DNA of 41,243 nt from Hysterium pulicare CBS 123377 (GCA_000467715.1 AJFK01000447.1:1-41243); one strand, 5' to 3'; counted from the first letter of the stretch, positions 1 to 10,866 are shown. Notes: generated by a model from the letters alone, not told the origin. Translations and numbers: made by a program.

Positions 1-798
1 TAGTGAGAAGTGAGGATATGAGACGGGGATGTGGCTGTGCAGAGGCTTGTAGTTAGGTAGGTAAGTAAGTAGGTGGGGAAACTGTATTATATCGATATTG
101 GAACGACCGAAGTAGTAGCTCTGAATGGATGGGGCTGGATGGAGAGTCATGGATTCGTATTTGGACCGCATATCTGGGTTGCCGCAGCACACTACTTACT
201 GGGTTAAAAAGACGGCAGAGGGGTTGGGATTTCATGACATGTTCTCGGTGGTATCGAGCATTAAGCCTACTCGCATTGTTGGCATTGTAATTGCCGGTCT
301 TCGGCTCTTTTACCTTACCTATTGTTTCAGCATCTATCCATGGGAATGACAAAGCATATGCGTATATTTAGTCGCATGACCAGAACCTCTCAACCTAATT
401 GGCTAAATCGAAACTCGGGGGTTCTCAAGTATCAGGAATCTTTGTATTACGCTTTTCTCGGCTTTCTCTACAGTAACCATGCCTGCCGAGAAACCCTCTT
501 GTGTCAAAAAGCTTTCGAAAACGCTAATACGTGGGCAAGGTACCAAAAAAGGAAAATGTTTAGAAGTGGAAGTAGCTGTCTGGACTAAAGACATATTCAA
601 AAAACAAGATTTAGTAGTAGAAAGGTAGTGAACCGAACACCCCGAAGCACCCTACGTTGCATCGTTTAGTTTGATGCTTCCTCCAACTTCCAGTCTTCTC
701 GTGTAATGCTCACGCTAAGCATGCACGGGTATCATACTGCGCCCTTCTCCTCTGCATATCCTTTCCCCTGTGACTATATGATGGCTCCGCTCTCGGGT
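1..798. other. Left flank, no supported gene
   Basis: This stretch is downstream of the septin gene, which ends at 799 on the minus strand. Short open frames exist on both strands but none has recognisable protein character or a convincing intron. A TAGG/AAGT-rich run lies at 51-79, resembling the TACCTACC-type runs seen again near 13720 and 22470-22560. I see nothing else. Confidence 0.5.
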
Positions 799-1993
799 CT
801 AGTACCCGTTCATAGTCATCCTCTGGCTGTTTCTGCTGAGTTCCCTATCCGCACTGGGTGAGATGGGTCGGGAACCGTGTCCAGCAACAGTAGAGCTTTC
901 CTTGAGCGCGAGCAGTTGCTTGGCGCGGAAGGATTCATAGTGAATTTGGGAAGTTGTTTCAATGAGGTCTTGCAGGTGGGTGCGGGTAAGGAAGTTGCGG
1001 AGGTAGACGAATTCGCAGTGGTTCTCGTCCTCGACTAGAAGTAGATATCAGTATAAGCTAAGATGTATGAAAAGAAGACGAGAAGGGTAACGGCTCACCA
1101 TTGATAACGCCCCAGCGGTTTTGGCGACCGCGGACTTGCTTGCCGTTGACGACGATTGTCTTCTCGGAGCCGACGACTGCAAACGGGAGGATGTTCTATG
1201 GTGTATTAGTGTCTAATTTCTGATGAGTCTCTGAGAAAGGGGTTTGAATACCTTGATGGAAGCATTTAGAGCAACTTCCTCCTGATCATGCTCCTCATTA
1301 TCATAAGGATACATTCTCAGATTATGAAACGCAAACTCCTCCTTTATCCTCTCCTTGAACGCTGCCCTCTCCTCAAGCGTCAAACTATCACTCTTGGCAA
1401 TAACAGGCACCACATTGACAAACTCGCTCAACTTCTTCAACACCACAATATCAATCGGCTTGAGCGCATGTCCCGACGGCTGAATGAAGAACAAGCAGCA
1501 GTGGATACGCGTGTCCTGCAAGTAGCGTTCTCGCTGCGCAGTGAGTTCCTTGCGTAGATAGGCGGAATGCTGGTCTTTGATGTACTTGACGATAGGATCC
1601 CAGCAGCGCTCGTTGTTGATTAGATCGCCGTAGCCCGGGGTGTCGACGATGTTGAGACGGAGCCGCACGCCGTTTTCTTCGATGATGTGCGAGACGGCTT
1701 GGATTTCGGTGGTGCTGCGGATGGGCTCTTCGGGGGCGAGGCGACCCTTGCTGTCCATCAGGTGCGAGGCGAAGATGGTGTTGATGAGGGTTGATTTGCC
1801 GAGTCCAGTCTGGCCTGTTTGATGCGATTAGTTATTTGCAAAGGGAGAGTAGTCGATGGGAGACAAGGAACTTACCAACACAAATGATGTTGAATTGAAA
1901 ACCGCGCTTCACCAACTTCTTCTCTATCTGGGTGGTGATGCTGTCGAAACCGACATAGCTCTTCGGGTAGACCGAGTTCATCGTGGCAGCCAT
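799..1993 (-). CDS. CDC10: Septin CDC10 (AspD-type), four exons
   Basis: GTP-binding septin that assembles into hetero-oligomeric filaments at septa and hyphal branch sites. Exons on the minus strand are 1993-1876, 1814-1252, 1195-1099 and 1034-799; introns are 61, 56 and 64 nt with GT..AG ends. The product is 337 aa. The P-loop GQTGLGKST is at residues 40-48, the switch region DTPGYGD follows, and AKSD is the G4 motif. The septin-unique element is visible in the [17 protein letters not shown] and [16 protein letters not shown] stretches. The short N-terminus before the polybasic region ([12 protein letters not shown]) and the absence of a long C-terminal coiled coil match the CDC10 group rather than CDC3, CDC11 or CDC12. 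It starts at [16 protein letters not shown]; a further upstream in-frame ATG exists at 2014 but the chosen start matches the family. It is divergent to the bL32m gene. Confidence 0.93.
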
Positions 1994-2326
1994 TGTGGAT
2001 GGGAAATGCCTCAAGGCCCGAAGAAGGTATCAAGAAGCGTATCACAGGGATTTTGGTGAATGTCGGAGGCGTGGTAGAGGCGTGGTGGTTGATATGGAGG
2101 AAAGTGTATACAGATCAGGGTCTTGTCGTGGACTTTCCTTAGGTGTTGCAGGAGCGGAAAGGGGCAGCCACGAAGCGAACACGCACCAACCTCCACATGG
2201 CATAGCGTCACATGGACCTTTCTGGGGACTTTTCCATAACGACCAAGACGTCTTCAAGCCCTGCAGAAGAGCTCATCATTCATTCACCTCACTCACTAGG
2301 TCTTGCTTACATCTCAATCGCCCATC
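1994..2326. promoter_or_regulatory. Divergent promoter, CDC10 / bL32m
   Basis: The 333 bp between the two start codons must carry both promoters. No TATA box or known operator is clear. An in-frame ATG at 2303 lies 8 codons upstream of the chosen bL32m start. Confidence 0.5.
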
Positions 2327-2894
2327 ATGGCGATGCGCCAACTCCCTCCTCTCCTCCAGACCCTGCTTCCCGGCGCCCACGCACCCATACGGCCCGCAAT
2401 CGCCCTTCCACTCCTCCAAAGACTCCAACAGCCGCTCCTCCCATCGATACGGATACCAATCCCCTTCGCCTCGATCGCAGCAATACCATCCTTGCTTGGA
2501 GAAATATGGGAGGGGATTCTCCGCGCTGTGCCGAAAAAGAAAACATCGCACCGGAAGAAACGACAACGATTCATGGCAGGCAAGGCACTGAAAGACCTCA
2601 CGTCATTGAATAAATGTTCAGGATGCGGGAGGGTGAAGATGGCACATACACTTTGTCCCTATTGCGTTCAGGGTACGTAGCATAGCTATTTCGTACTCCG
2701 CCTACTCTCAAGGAGTTGCTAATCTTGGAATAGTTTGCAGGCGTGTTGCTTCAAGCATGTGGAAGTCGTGGAAGACGAAATTATCTATAGAGGCTCCTGT
2801 GTATCGCTGGGGTAGGAAGACCGAGGAGAAGCCTTACAATGCGGAGAGAAGACCGGATTTGAAGGGCAATTGGAAGCCTGACGGAGGGAATTGA
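2327..2894 (+). CDS. MRPL32: Mitochondrial ribosomal protein bL32m
   Basis: Component of the large subunit of the mitochondrial ribosome. Exons are 2327-2672 and 2734-2894, joined across a 61-nt intron (CAGG|GTACGT .. GGAATAG|TTTGC), giving 168 aa. The N-terminal ~80 residues are rich in Arg, Leu and Pro without acids, as expected for a mitochondrial presequence, which in yeast is processed by the m-AAA protease. The mature part begins with [13 protein letters not shown], the classic L32 start, and continues with a zinc-ribbon [17 protein letters not shown] (two CxxC pairs). The C-terminal tail after the intron ([12 protein letters not shown]) is typical of fungal family members. The start could also be the in-frame ATG at 2303. 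Confidence 0.92.
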
Positions 2895-3199
2895 ACAAGT
2901 ACCATACAGAGTCTTGGAATTGAAGTTGGGGATGATGTGCATTGATGGAGTTGGGGATATTGTGTTTCAAAACTGTACAGAACTTGTGATACTAGAATTG
3001 GAAATGGGAGACTGTTCGGAGACAAGCCTTCGTGTATAAAGGAAATAGATCTATATTCATCAAGCCAAACAGTGACTGCAGATGTGCTTCGCCGAACATG
3101 TAACGATGCTTTTGATGCTATTTACGTGGTATAATCTAACTCTGAATGTCGTAATGGTCGTCCCTACCCAACAATATCCTCCGTGGTAGTCCGAAACTC
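2895..3199. other. Convergent 3' gap, bL32m / guanylate kinase
   Basis: About 305 bp between two converging genes; it should hold both 3' UTRs and polyadenylation signals. No gene seen. Confidence 0.5.
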
Positions 3200-4160
3200 T
3201 CATGACTTCTTACCCCCCTCCTTCAACACTCCTTCCACCCAGTCTCTGACCTCCTTATATGCCTTATCTAAGTCATCGTTCACAACAGTCAAATCATGCA
3301 GCGCCTCCCCACTCTTCGCAAAATCCATCTCTTTCTTCGCCTGCGCCAATCTCTTCTGGATCGCCTCCTCTTTGTCCGTACCTCGACCCCTAAGTCTCTC
3401 CTCCAATATCTTCATCGAGGGCGGGGAGAGAAATAAGAAGTACGGACGCGGGAATGTGGGATGGGAAGCTACTTGTTTGACACCCTATACCAAGAATTAG
3501 TAAGCGTTCAATAACATTAAAAAGAAAGAATTGAGCAACTGAGAAGGTCTACAGGTAACTCACCTCCATTTCTATATCCAATATACAAATCTGTCCCTTC
3601 TCCGCAATCGTCTCTATCGCCTTAATACTTGTCCCATAATGATTTCCCCCAAACTGCGCATGTTCCACGAACCCTCCCTTCTCCACCAGATCCAAGAACT
3701 CCTCTCTCGTCACGAAATTATACTCGCGTCCATTCTGCTCGCCCGCGCGAGGCGAGCGCGTCGTATGTGAGACGGAGAACCCAAACTTGTTGGGGAACTC
3801 GGCGAAGAGCTTTCTTAGGATGGTCGACTTGCCGGAGCCTGAGGGCCCGGATATTACTATGGGCGGGTGTGCTTTGAGGGCTTTTGTGTCTACGGAGTTG
3901 GCGTCGCTGGGTCTCGGGGGTGGAGGGACCATTTTTAGAGGCGAGGAATAGAACAGTCGGATAGAAGGATTGGTAGTGCGGAAGAGAGCCGAAGGACGAC
4001 CTGGCCTATAAAGAGGTGAACTGAATAGAGAAGCTGGATTCGAGGGTGCAAGGTGCGATCTGGAGGTGGGTATTTGAGCTTTGGAGGTATTGCTCCTGTC
4101 TTGAAATCTTGAGATAGAGGTTTTTTGTAGTGAGGAAATTCGTGGAAGCTTCAATGGCAT
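3200..4160 (-). CDS. GUK1: Guanylate kinase, possible dual start
   Basis: Phosphorylates GMP to GDP with ATP. Exons are 3932-3564 (or 4160-3564) and 3484-3200; the 79-nt intron splits ..DIEME|GVKQVA. From the inner ATG at 3932 the protein is 217 aa. It shows the P-loop GPSGSGKST at residues 29-37, the GMP-binding stretch [18 protein letters not shown], and the lid [17 protein letters not shown], all standard for the family. The frame stays open upstream to an ATG at 4160, which would add 76 residues rich in Ser, Arg and Pro with almost no acids, ending in [10 protein letters not shown] just before the inner Met. That looks like a mitochondrial presequence, so two forms (cytosolic and mitochondrial) are possible. 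I give the outer span because the frame supports it; the enzyme call itself is secure. Confidence 0.92.
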
Positions 4161-4426
4161 CGAGTTGTTTGTCAATTATGCGTTGCCTTGAAATCTACTG
4201 CTGTTGGGGCGTTGTGGGAGGCATGAGACTTTGCACTGTTTGCATCGTGGGGTTCGATGTGGCGTACGGAAGTGGGATGGCGGTGCAGGTGACATCGCGT
4301 CGCATTCGAAGTTTGACTTCGCGTTCCTCTCAAGTTCATACAGGTCATGTCTCAATCGCTTCCGTAGCAGACCTCGTTCCGTTCCCAGTGTCAAAACTTC
4401 TGTATCAACACTAAGAAATTGACAAA
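4161..4426. promoter_or_regulatory. Divergent promoter, guanylate kinase / SKI8
   Basis: The region between the outer guanylate kinase ATG (4160) and the SKI8 ATG (4427). If only the inner guanylate kinase start is used, the promoter/5' UTR extends to 3933. No specific motif stands out. Confidence 0.4.
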
Positions 4427-5703
4427 ATGGCAAGCTGTCCCTCAGTACATTAAACATCCTCGTCCTAACAATCCCCACAGTCAAAGCAATATCTCACCCT
4501 CCACACAATCGACAACGCCCACCCAACCGACATCTTCTCGCTCTCCCCCACATCGACCTCTCTTCTCTCCGCCTCGGGCTCATCTAGCATCCGCATCTTC
4601 TCAACAACCGAACCCGATTTCCCACTCATCCAGACCCTCGAAGGAGCGCACAAGCTAGGAATCCACCATCTGGTGACAAGCAAAGACGGCAAGAAAGCCG
4701 CCAGCGCCGGCTTCGAAGGCAAGGTCAAGATATGGAGCATCAACGAGGAAAGTGGGGAGTGGGGATTGGTGGGTGAGATCGTTGGTAGGTATGCACCATA
4801 ACCTTTAGCATATACTCCTATTCCAGCTACCAATATCTCTCTCCAACATTGGATCATGCCATACAGACCCCTCCACTCAATCCCGCCCGAACCATAATCT
4901 CTTCACCCTAGCTAACAACCCCTCACAGACTCCAACAAACCCGGCGAAATCTGGTCTCTATCCCTCTCATCCAACGGCGCCTACCTCGCCGCCACCAGCG
5001 TCGACGGCCGCATAAACGTCTGGGACCTCACTTCCCCCTCCATGCCCAAAATCCGTGAATACGAAACCAAAGGCTCCTTCGGTCTCTGCATAGATCTAAG
5101 CGTAGACGGCGCTCTGACCGCCTCCGGCCACGAAAACGGCTCCATCTACATCTTCAACAACGACACTGGTCGTCTTGCACATTCTCTTGCTGGTCTGGTG
5201 AAGCCTGTTCGCGCGGTGGCGTTTTCGCCGGCTAGTAAGTTGCTTGCTGCGGCGGGGGATGCGAGGGTTATTGCGTTGTATGATGTTACGTCGGGCGAGC
5301 AGGTTGCGAATTTGAGTGGACATGGGGGGTGGGTGTTGAGTTTGGATTGGAGTAACACGGGGGAGTGGTTGCTTAGCGGGTATGTTTGTCTATTTTCCAC
5401 TTTCCTCTTCTCTTTATTTTGCACATGCTTGTCACGAGAGCGTCATGGAAGGTGGAGCGGAAGTTGATGTTGTTGGAGAAATGGGTGTATTGAGAGCTTC
5501 TATCTACTGACAACCCTCCCAGCTCCCACGACTCAAAAGCCAAAGTTTGGTCCATTGAAACTCGCCAATGTGTAGCCACCCACTCGCACGGCGATAAACC
5601 ACTCTGGTCAGCGAAGTGGTTGCCCAAGACAACGAGGAGTGAGATGTTTGCTCTAGCTGGTGGCAATGGAGCTATCAGCTTCTATCGTGAGGCGGCGGGT
5701 TGA
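4427..5703 (+). CDS. SKI8: SKI8/REC14-like WD40 protein
   Basis: WD40 propeller that bridges SKI2 and SKI3 in the cytosolic Ski complex for 3'-5' mRNA decay and, in yeasts, also acts with Spo11 in meiotic recombination. Proposed exons are 4427-4429 (ATG only), 4481-4784, 4929-5379 and 5523-5703, giving 312 aa. The protein begins MSKQYLTLHTIDNAHPTDIFSL and shows WD repeats ending in IRIF, VKIW, INVW, IYIF, VIALY and AKVW, with C-terminal NGAISFYRE typical of Ski8. Introns 2 and 3 are GT-AG. Intron 1 is unusual: the frame of exon 2 requires a phase-0 join, best met by ATG|GCAAGC..CCACAG, a 51-nt GC-AG intron with a CTAAC branch site. A GT alternative (donor at 4445) would be only 36 nt and give MASCPS-SKQY. 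Confidence 0.9.
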
Positions 5704-6060
5704 AAGAGATGAGGTGGGATGGAGAACTTACTATGTGACTCTGTGGTGTTGATATTGTTGTTGTGATCGGGTACGAAGTAACGGGTTAATGTGACGGGGA
5801 ACGATGTGTCCAACGACGAATGTCAAGATCGTAGTGGAGCTGTGGAGTTAGGTCTTTGCAGCTCACGGCCATGGCATGAAATCAACCAGAATAGGAGAGG
5901 TGAAGGACTTACCTGAACCCAATCTCTCCATGGTAGATAGAAAATCCATTGAGATCGATTCGAAGATGAAGTCCATTCGCGTCGTGTCAAGTCAAGTCAA
6001 GCAACCACCATCGTCTATGGCATCACAGCAAAAGAGGAAGGAGAAGTACTTACGTCGAAA

Positions 6061-6610
6061 ATGCCTGATACGTGAAAGATCGCCTGGTTTGTGTATAGTC
6101 GAAAAGGCTGCGTCCCTGAAGCGGGTGCAGAAAAACATGCTGGTACATTCCGGAAAGCCTGATTTGCGGTATATTGTTTGGAAGGCTGCGTCCTTAACAC
6201 GGGGGCCGAAGAAATGTGAAAGCACCTGCCAAGGGTGGCGAGGTACAGCTGGTCGTTCCGGATCGCCTAACATTCGTTTCATTCGTAATCGAAGTGAGAG
6301 GATGCAAAACTCGCGATCCTCGCCTGCTAGCTCAAGGGACTTGGAGGCAGGTTGTTGACGTTTGGTTTAGAAGGTGGGTTCTTCAGCCAAGGGTGCCTGC
6401 TGGCTCGACGAACTGGAGACAGGCTGTTGACAAGTTGAGGTCGATGGATAACTATGCAGATGGGTCCTTTCCGCATGGTCGGCATCGAGACAGGTTTTTG
6501 AGCTTTTCGGTTGAAACAAACAAAATCTCTGCGATAACTGGTATCTAGGAGATATGATAAAACCTTACCAGGTAACCGGTACCTAGCGGATATGGTATAA
6601 CTCGCAACGA
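6061..6610. repeat. Cluster of degenerate tandem duplications
   Basis: Three successive imperfect direct duplications with different periods are visible. The first has a period of about 78 bp: AGGCTGCGTCC at 6105 and again at 6183, with similarity spreading on both sides. The second has a period of about 73 bp: GCCTGCTAGCTC at 6322 and GCCTGCTGGCTC at 6395, each followed by GGAGGCAGG/GGAGACAGG and TGTTGAC. The third has a period of about 38 bp: AACTGGTATCTAGG near 6536 and AACCGGTACCTAGC near 6574, each followed by GATATG. The duplications keep no common reading frame, so they look like local replication-slippage or decayed-repeat DNA rather than a gene. Confidence 0.6.
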
Positions 6611-6732
6611 AGAAAACTTTCGCAATATGTGAAACCGGAGAAGTCCGGCTTTTTCAAAACGCTCAATTGAAATCAGTCAAAACTGACACTTGGGTGTCTA
6701 GGAATACCTAGGCGGCTTTAGCTTTTATCTGA

Positions 6733-7216
6733 CTCCGTGGAAATATGGCCGTCATCGAGGCATGATGCGAGGCCGGAGACCAGATGTGGCTTTCGTATGG
6801 GTCTTCGATTGGGCTTTCGGAGCCGGTACAACACTCGCAATGAGGTCGTACACTGGCACGCATCGAATCTTCATTCGACCCGACTCCGTGGAAATTTGGT
6901 CGCAGACGCAATGCTGTGACCGAAGTCGGAAAAGCTTGTGCGCATTTTAGAATTTCTAAGCTCAATGCTCTTCGATTCAATGCTCTTCATTGTTGGCTCA
7001 CTGATCGCATTGTCAAGGTATTGCCGTAGTAGCTGCAGTAGCTGTTTGATTGAGCGCTAATCAGTGGAGTTCATGGAATGGGGATAGAGAGAACTAGACT
7101 GGTGCTGAAAGAAGACTCCAACATACCTGCTTCTGTATTTTCTCCATTTCAATTCAGGCCATACATGGCCGATGATCCTGTTTCCAAAACTGGCATCCGT
7201 GGAAATACGGTCGGTG
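6733..7216 (+). repeat. Three dispersed copies of a CCGTGGAAAT motif
   Basis: The motif CTCCGTGGAAATATGGCCG at 6733 recurs as CTCCGTGGAAATTTGGTCG at 6884 and as ATCCGTGGAAATACGGTCG at 7195. The spacings are 151 and 311 bp, close to one and two multiples of about 153 bp. Flanking similarity is weak (GACGCAATGC near the second copy and GAGGCATGATGC near the first). Part of the motif (GAAATACGGTCG) also appears at 8225-8236 inside the hypothetical gene, possibly by chance. Confidence 0.5.
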
Positions 7217-7953
7217 GCTCCAGATACAGCCTGACCGGATGCCAGAAATAGGTGACGTTCAAATTGTCGTTTGTTCAAGAATGGATGGTGAATGTTGAGT
7301 GGAAATATCGCTGCGTCTGATCACTTGGCCGATCCACCCCAGTCCAAGTGTCTGCGAAGATCTGACACACGGGCCGAGATCTGTAACGTAATCGAAGTCC
7401 TATGAACGAGAACGTTAGTAACGAGGGAGGGAGGCCTCGTCAGAAAGAAGGAATCTGTAACAGTTAGCTACTCATGAAAACAAACTCAGCCCTGTAAACA
7501 AAGTGAACCACGGCGATGGTAGTTGCTTGACTGTGACCTGCGAATGTTAAAGGCTTGACGGCGAGGCGTGGATGCTGTAAAAGATATGAAGAAGTTAGGT
7601 GTTTTGGCAAAGAAGGCGTTTGGATAAAGAAGAGAGGGAAGCTCAAAGTGAGGTGAGGTGAGGTGAGGGGAAAGAGGAAAGGACGAGGGCGAAAGTTTGT
7701 GCTTGGAGGCTGACTAAGGCAGCAACGAGCGGATTTGGCCGAAAAGGTCAGGCGAGTGACGCACCATGTTGGCCGGGCAGCGGTGAGGTCATTATGGAGT
7801 GAGTGCTTCACTGGATGGAGGAGAGTTAATCCGGCCGGGAGGACTGTCTTTGAGTACATCACAGCTTTGACTCGTCAAAAGTTGGAAATAAGAGACGAAG
7901 AAAACCACGAAATAATTTGTGCAACAGACTACAGGAACATGTAGTGGTGCATA

Positions 7954-8664
7954 CTATGGAAGCTCATCGCTGATCCCATTGATGACCGCAAAGGGTGGTA
8001 TGTTGCTCGACACTGTTCCCCCCGATTGGCGAACCACACCTCTCTCATCAGACCCTGGAAGATGTATTTTCTGGAAAGGCATATCAAGCGCAAGATCCAG
8101 CTCGACGCTGACAACATCCACTTTCGCGTCGTATGCGACTTCGAAGATCGGCTCGAAAGTCCGGCGATGGGCGTAGATCGGGTTCCCTTCAGTCACCATC
8201 ATTCGTGCGATCACTCGGCGAGTTTCGAAATACGGTCGTTGGTATTGCCAGAAGTCGTTTTCCAGCCCGAACTTTTCGAACGTCTATATCAATGAATTAG
8301 CGAAGCGGCTTCTTTGTAGCTGGGTTGTACGGGTGCGTGCCTCGAGGAGTTGCGGGATGAAGTGCTCCACATAATCTCGAAGCCGAAGGCTGTCACTTTG
8401 CCATGCACCAGTTTCGACTACGCGTTCGTACTTCCGTATGACGCGCTGGTATCCTCCGACAACTTGTTCGTCGCTCATCGAGGACACTTGTTCGGCGGGA
8501 TAGAGAGGATGGCGGCCATGTGAGAATACTCTGTTAGATGAATGGACAAGAAATGTTAGGACGCAAACGTCCGTATATTCAAGAACATCCGACTCCTTGT
8601 TGAATAGGGCGTAAGGGTTCTTATCCGCCTCTTCGTGCCCATAGGACCATACCTTGAGGCCCAT
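7954..8664 (-). CDS. Hypothetical protein, two exons
   Basis: I do not recognise this gene. The proposed exons are 8664-8341 and 8283-7954, giving 217 aa starting MGLKVWSYGHEEADKNPY and ending GISDELP. Exon 2 must begin at the ACG right after TATAG because the codon before it is a stop. That requires a phase-0 donor, best met by GAG|GCACGC, a 57-nt GC-AG intron with a CTAAT branch-like site; no good GT donor gives the right frame. The protein is hydrophilic, with a charged helical middle (GYQRVIRKYERVVETGAW..LRDYVEHFIPQLLE) and a C-terminal part rich in Val and Asp (AKVDVVSVELDLALD). There is no signal peptide, membrane segment or known motif. Codon use looks coding. It sits alone in a gene-poor region and may be lineage-specific or decaying. 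Confidence 0.45.
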
Positions 8665-10866
8665 ATTATCGGTATTGTATCTAAAAAATGAACTAGATTT
8701 GAGGGAAACAGAGACAAATGGTGATAGAAATGCTTGAGTAGAGAGAAAGAGAGAGAGTTTGTGTCCATAAATATATAGTTCACATCGCAATTGAGAAGGA
8801 CGTATTTCTCGTCGAATGATGAACAAAGTATGATATTGTTTTGGGACGCTTCCAAGGTTCTACTGCGAGTTCTTGAACAGCGCCTGATGGTTTTGTAAGT
8901 GTGATTGAGAAAACCAAAAAAAGAGGACCATGACTCCCAAGATAACTTATTTCACGAATTCAGAAATTCAGAGAAAACGTCGGGAATAATGGACGAGAAC
9001 AAAACCAATGAGAACTCAACGCAAAGTCAAAGAAACACCGTTACGTCATTCAATGAAATCAACCATAAATGAGAGCTTTGAATATAATCACCGCTTATGC
9101 GTGGTTGAGTTTTACCAAACTCTTCTTCAATGGCCGAGAAGGGGATGGAAGCACATGACTTCGCGATCTGGTCTAGCCTCTTGGCGATGAAAATCTATAC
9201 TCAGCCTCATTTTCCGATTCTCTTTTTCTCTTCACATATTTCACGGTCTTGAAAATCATTCTTCGGGCGATTGTCTCTACAAGCTGTCCGTATTCTGGAT
9301 AGACCAAGAGGAATGAAAAATGCCTTTCTTAATCCTGGGGCTTGTCTTCGCGCGACTTTTGTGTCCGTTCGAGGCTTCGGGTTCGCTTTAGGCCTACATC
9401 TTGAATAATGAGAACGATTCTGTATCGACTTTTCGACTTCCGAAGATGAAGCAAGGCTTTGGGGACATGTTCCTACAGAAGCCAACTCGCTGATGCTGCG
9501 GTTTCGCCACATGCTCAACCACGTCAGATTACCAATTCGATGACGAGAATATCTCATCAGTCTTACTCCGAAATGGTGGCCTTGCAGCACTTTTGAACAG
9601 GCAATCGTTTGTGACAATGCCTATGAGTCGTACTGGAGGAAGATCAACTCTGCGGACGCAATTGCATTTTCCAAGTGGGAGCGGCGCAGTTCTACTGAGC
9701 CCACTCGGTACTTATCCGATTCTGCCAACTAGACACTTGTGGGAGATATTCTGAGATAGTGATCTTACGCATATACATACCAGCACACTGGACCGCCGTT
9801 GTTGGTGAGATCTAACATGAAGAGTTAGGAGCTTAACCTAGAAGTCCACCGCCGCAGCGCTTTGGTCGTTTGGTGTCGCAAGTCTAAGCAAGCTGGAGTC
9901 CCTGGGATGCCAGACGGTCAGAGGAAACTTATCCATGAAGTCGATAGGAATGTCGCTTGAACGAGATAGTCCTGGTACTCGGGTCTGGTATCGACACATG
10001 ATGTAAACGTCGCACAGAGGCAATAAAGGGTACCTGCTGTATGCATGTTGGTCGGTCGACCTGTGGGATGACGATAAAAGCGCACGGCAGCCCTGTATAA
10101 GCAGTTCCGTCGTGTTTTCCGACCAGCATTTCCCATGTCCTAAATTATCCATCACGAGCGCATGGGCCCAGAATCAATCCTGTCTCCAAGGCCTGCCCCG
10201 CAAGCCTCCCGATGGTTCGAAGACTAGAGGGCTGTCAGGTCTTGGGGTCTCTCCGTCTGACATAGGAGAATTCGTGGCTCGCTCTGTGTCAGCCACGCCA
10301 TTCTCAAGGGGTCACATCGTGCTGTTAGAGGCCCTGGAAGCCACCGATCTCGAAAATGAGGGTCGTTTCGAACTGCTGCAAAAATATACTTGCCAAGATC
10401 CAAGACTGGCACTTGTTTGGAGAAGGCCAATGACGATTCGGAATCGGGGGGTGCTTCAACCAGGGATTCGGCTTCGCTTGCGGTGGACAACGCCCTCGGG
10501 CCTGAAATCTGCACGACTCCTCTTCCCTTCAGCTCGTCCCCCATTGGGCTCAGCGTCTCACCAGCTGCATGGCGCTGCAGGACTTCTGCCCAGCTCGCGG
10601 GCCTGCCGTGGGAAACGGTCAGCACCAAATGCTGCGCCTGCGAATCAGAGCGAGAAGAGAGCTCTGATCAGCTCGGTGTCCGCCTCTTTGGTGTCTTGCC
10701 CACCTCGAGTTCCCTCAGCCCTGTGCTTCTGCCAGACTTCTTCCACCCGGAGCTGTGGTTTTACACACCCTCCATCCTCACTTCCCTTCTCACGCGTCAC
10801 GTTGCTTTGAACCCTTCTGGAGTTCGTGTCTATACTTGTTGGCTATAGATATGTGTTGAATCCGCC
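8665..10866. other. Gene-poor stretch, only fragments of open frame
   Basis: No confident gene. Three fragments are worth recording. A plus-strand frame without ATG at 9544-9732 (62 codons, containing TPKWWPCSTFEQAIVCDNAY) has protein-like composition and could be a last exon or relic. A minus-strand frame at 10628-10224 (134 aa, starting MVLTVSHGRPASWAEVLQ) looks partly protein-like but is overlapped by equally long plus-strand frames at 10112-10848 in this GC-richer patch, so strand cannot be decided. A minus-strand frame at 10152-9838 (MDNLGHGKCWSENTTELL..) could be a further exon of it. The last ~200 bp before 10867 should hold the promoter of the Kelch gene. Confidence 0.4.

Larger units (their letters stand above)
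5704..7953. other. Gene-poor stretch with degenerate repeats
   Basis: About 2.2 kb without a supported gene. The longest open frame here (5876-6358, +) is built from short duplications and has no family character. Between 7648 and 7667 there is a pure (GTGAG)4 microsatellite. The two repeat patches inside it are listed separately. The remainder has no visible structure. Confidence 0.5.

Noticed and set aside
2212-2613. Long overlapping frames on both strands over the bL32m gene
   Set aside because: They are shadows of the bL32m coding exon, which has clear family motifs and a well-fitting intron.
4445-4480. GT-AG alternative for SKI8 intron 1
   Set aside because: It would be 36 nt, shorter than fungal introns usually are, and adds MASCPS before the family-like SKQYL start.
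5876-6358. 160-codon plus-strand frame
   Set aside because: It is made of short duplicated DNA with similar repeats readable on the other strand; no domain or intron support.
7464-7862. 132-codon minus-strand frame
   Set aside because: Its composition is driven by the GTGAG microsatellite and GA-rich DNA; no family character.
9207-9617. 136-codon minus-strand frame
   Set aside because: No protein-like pattern, and it overlaps a plus-strand frame of better composition.
10112-10848. Long plus-strand frames before the Kelch gene
   Set aside because: A GC-richer patch leaves both strands open; no motif decides between them, so no gene was called.
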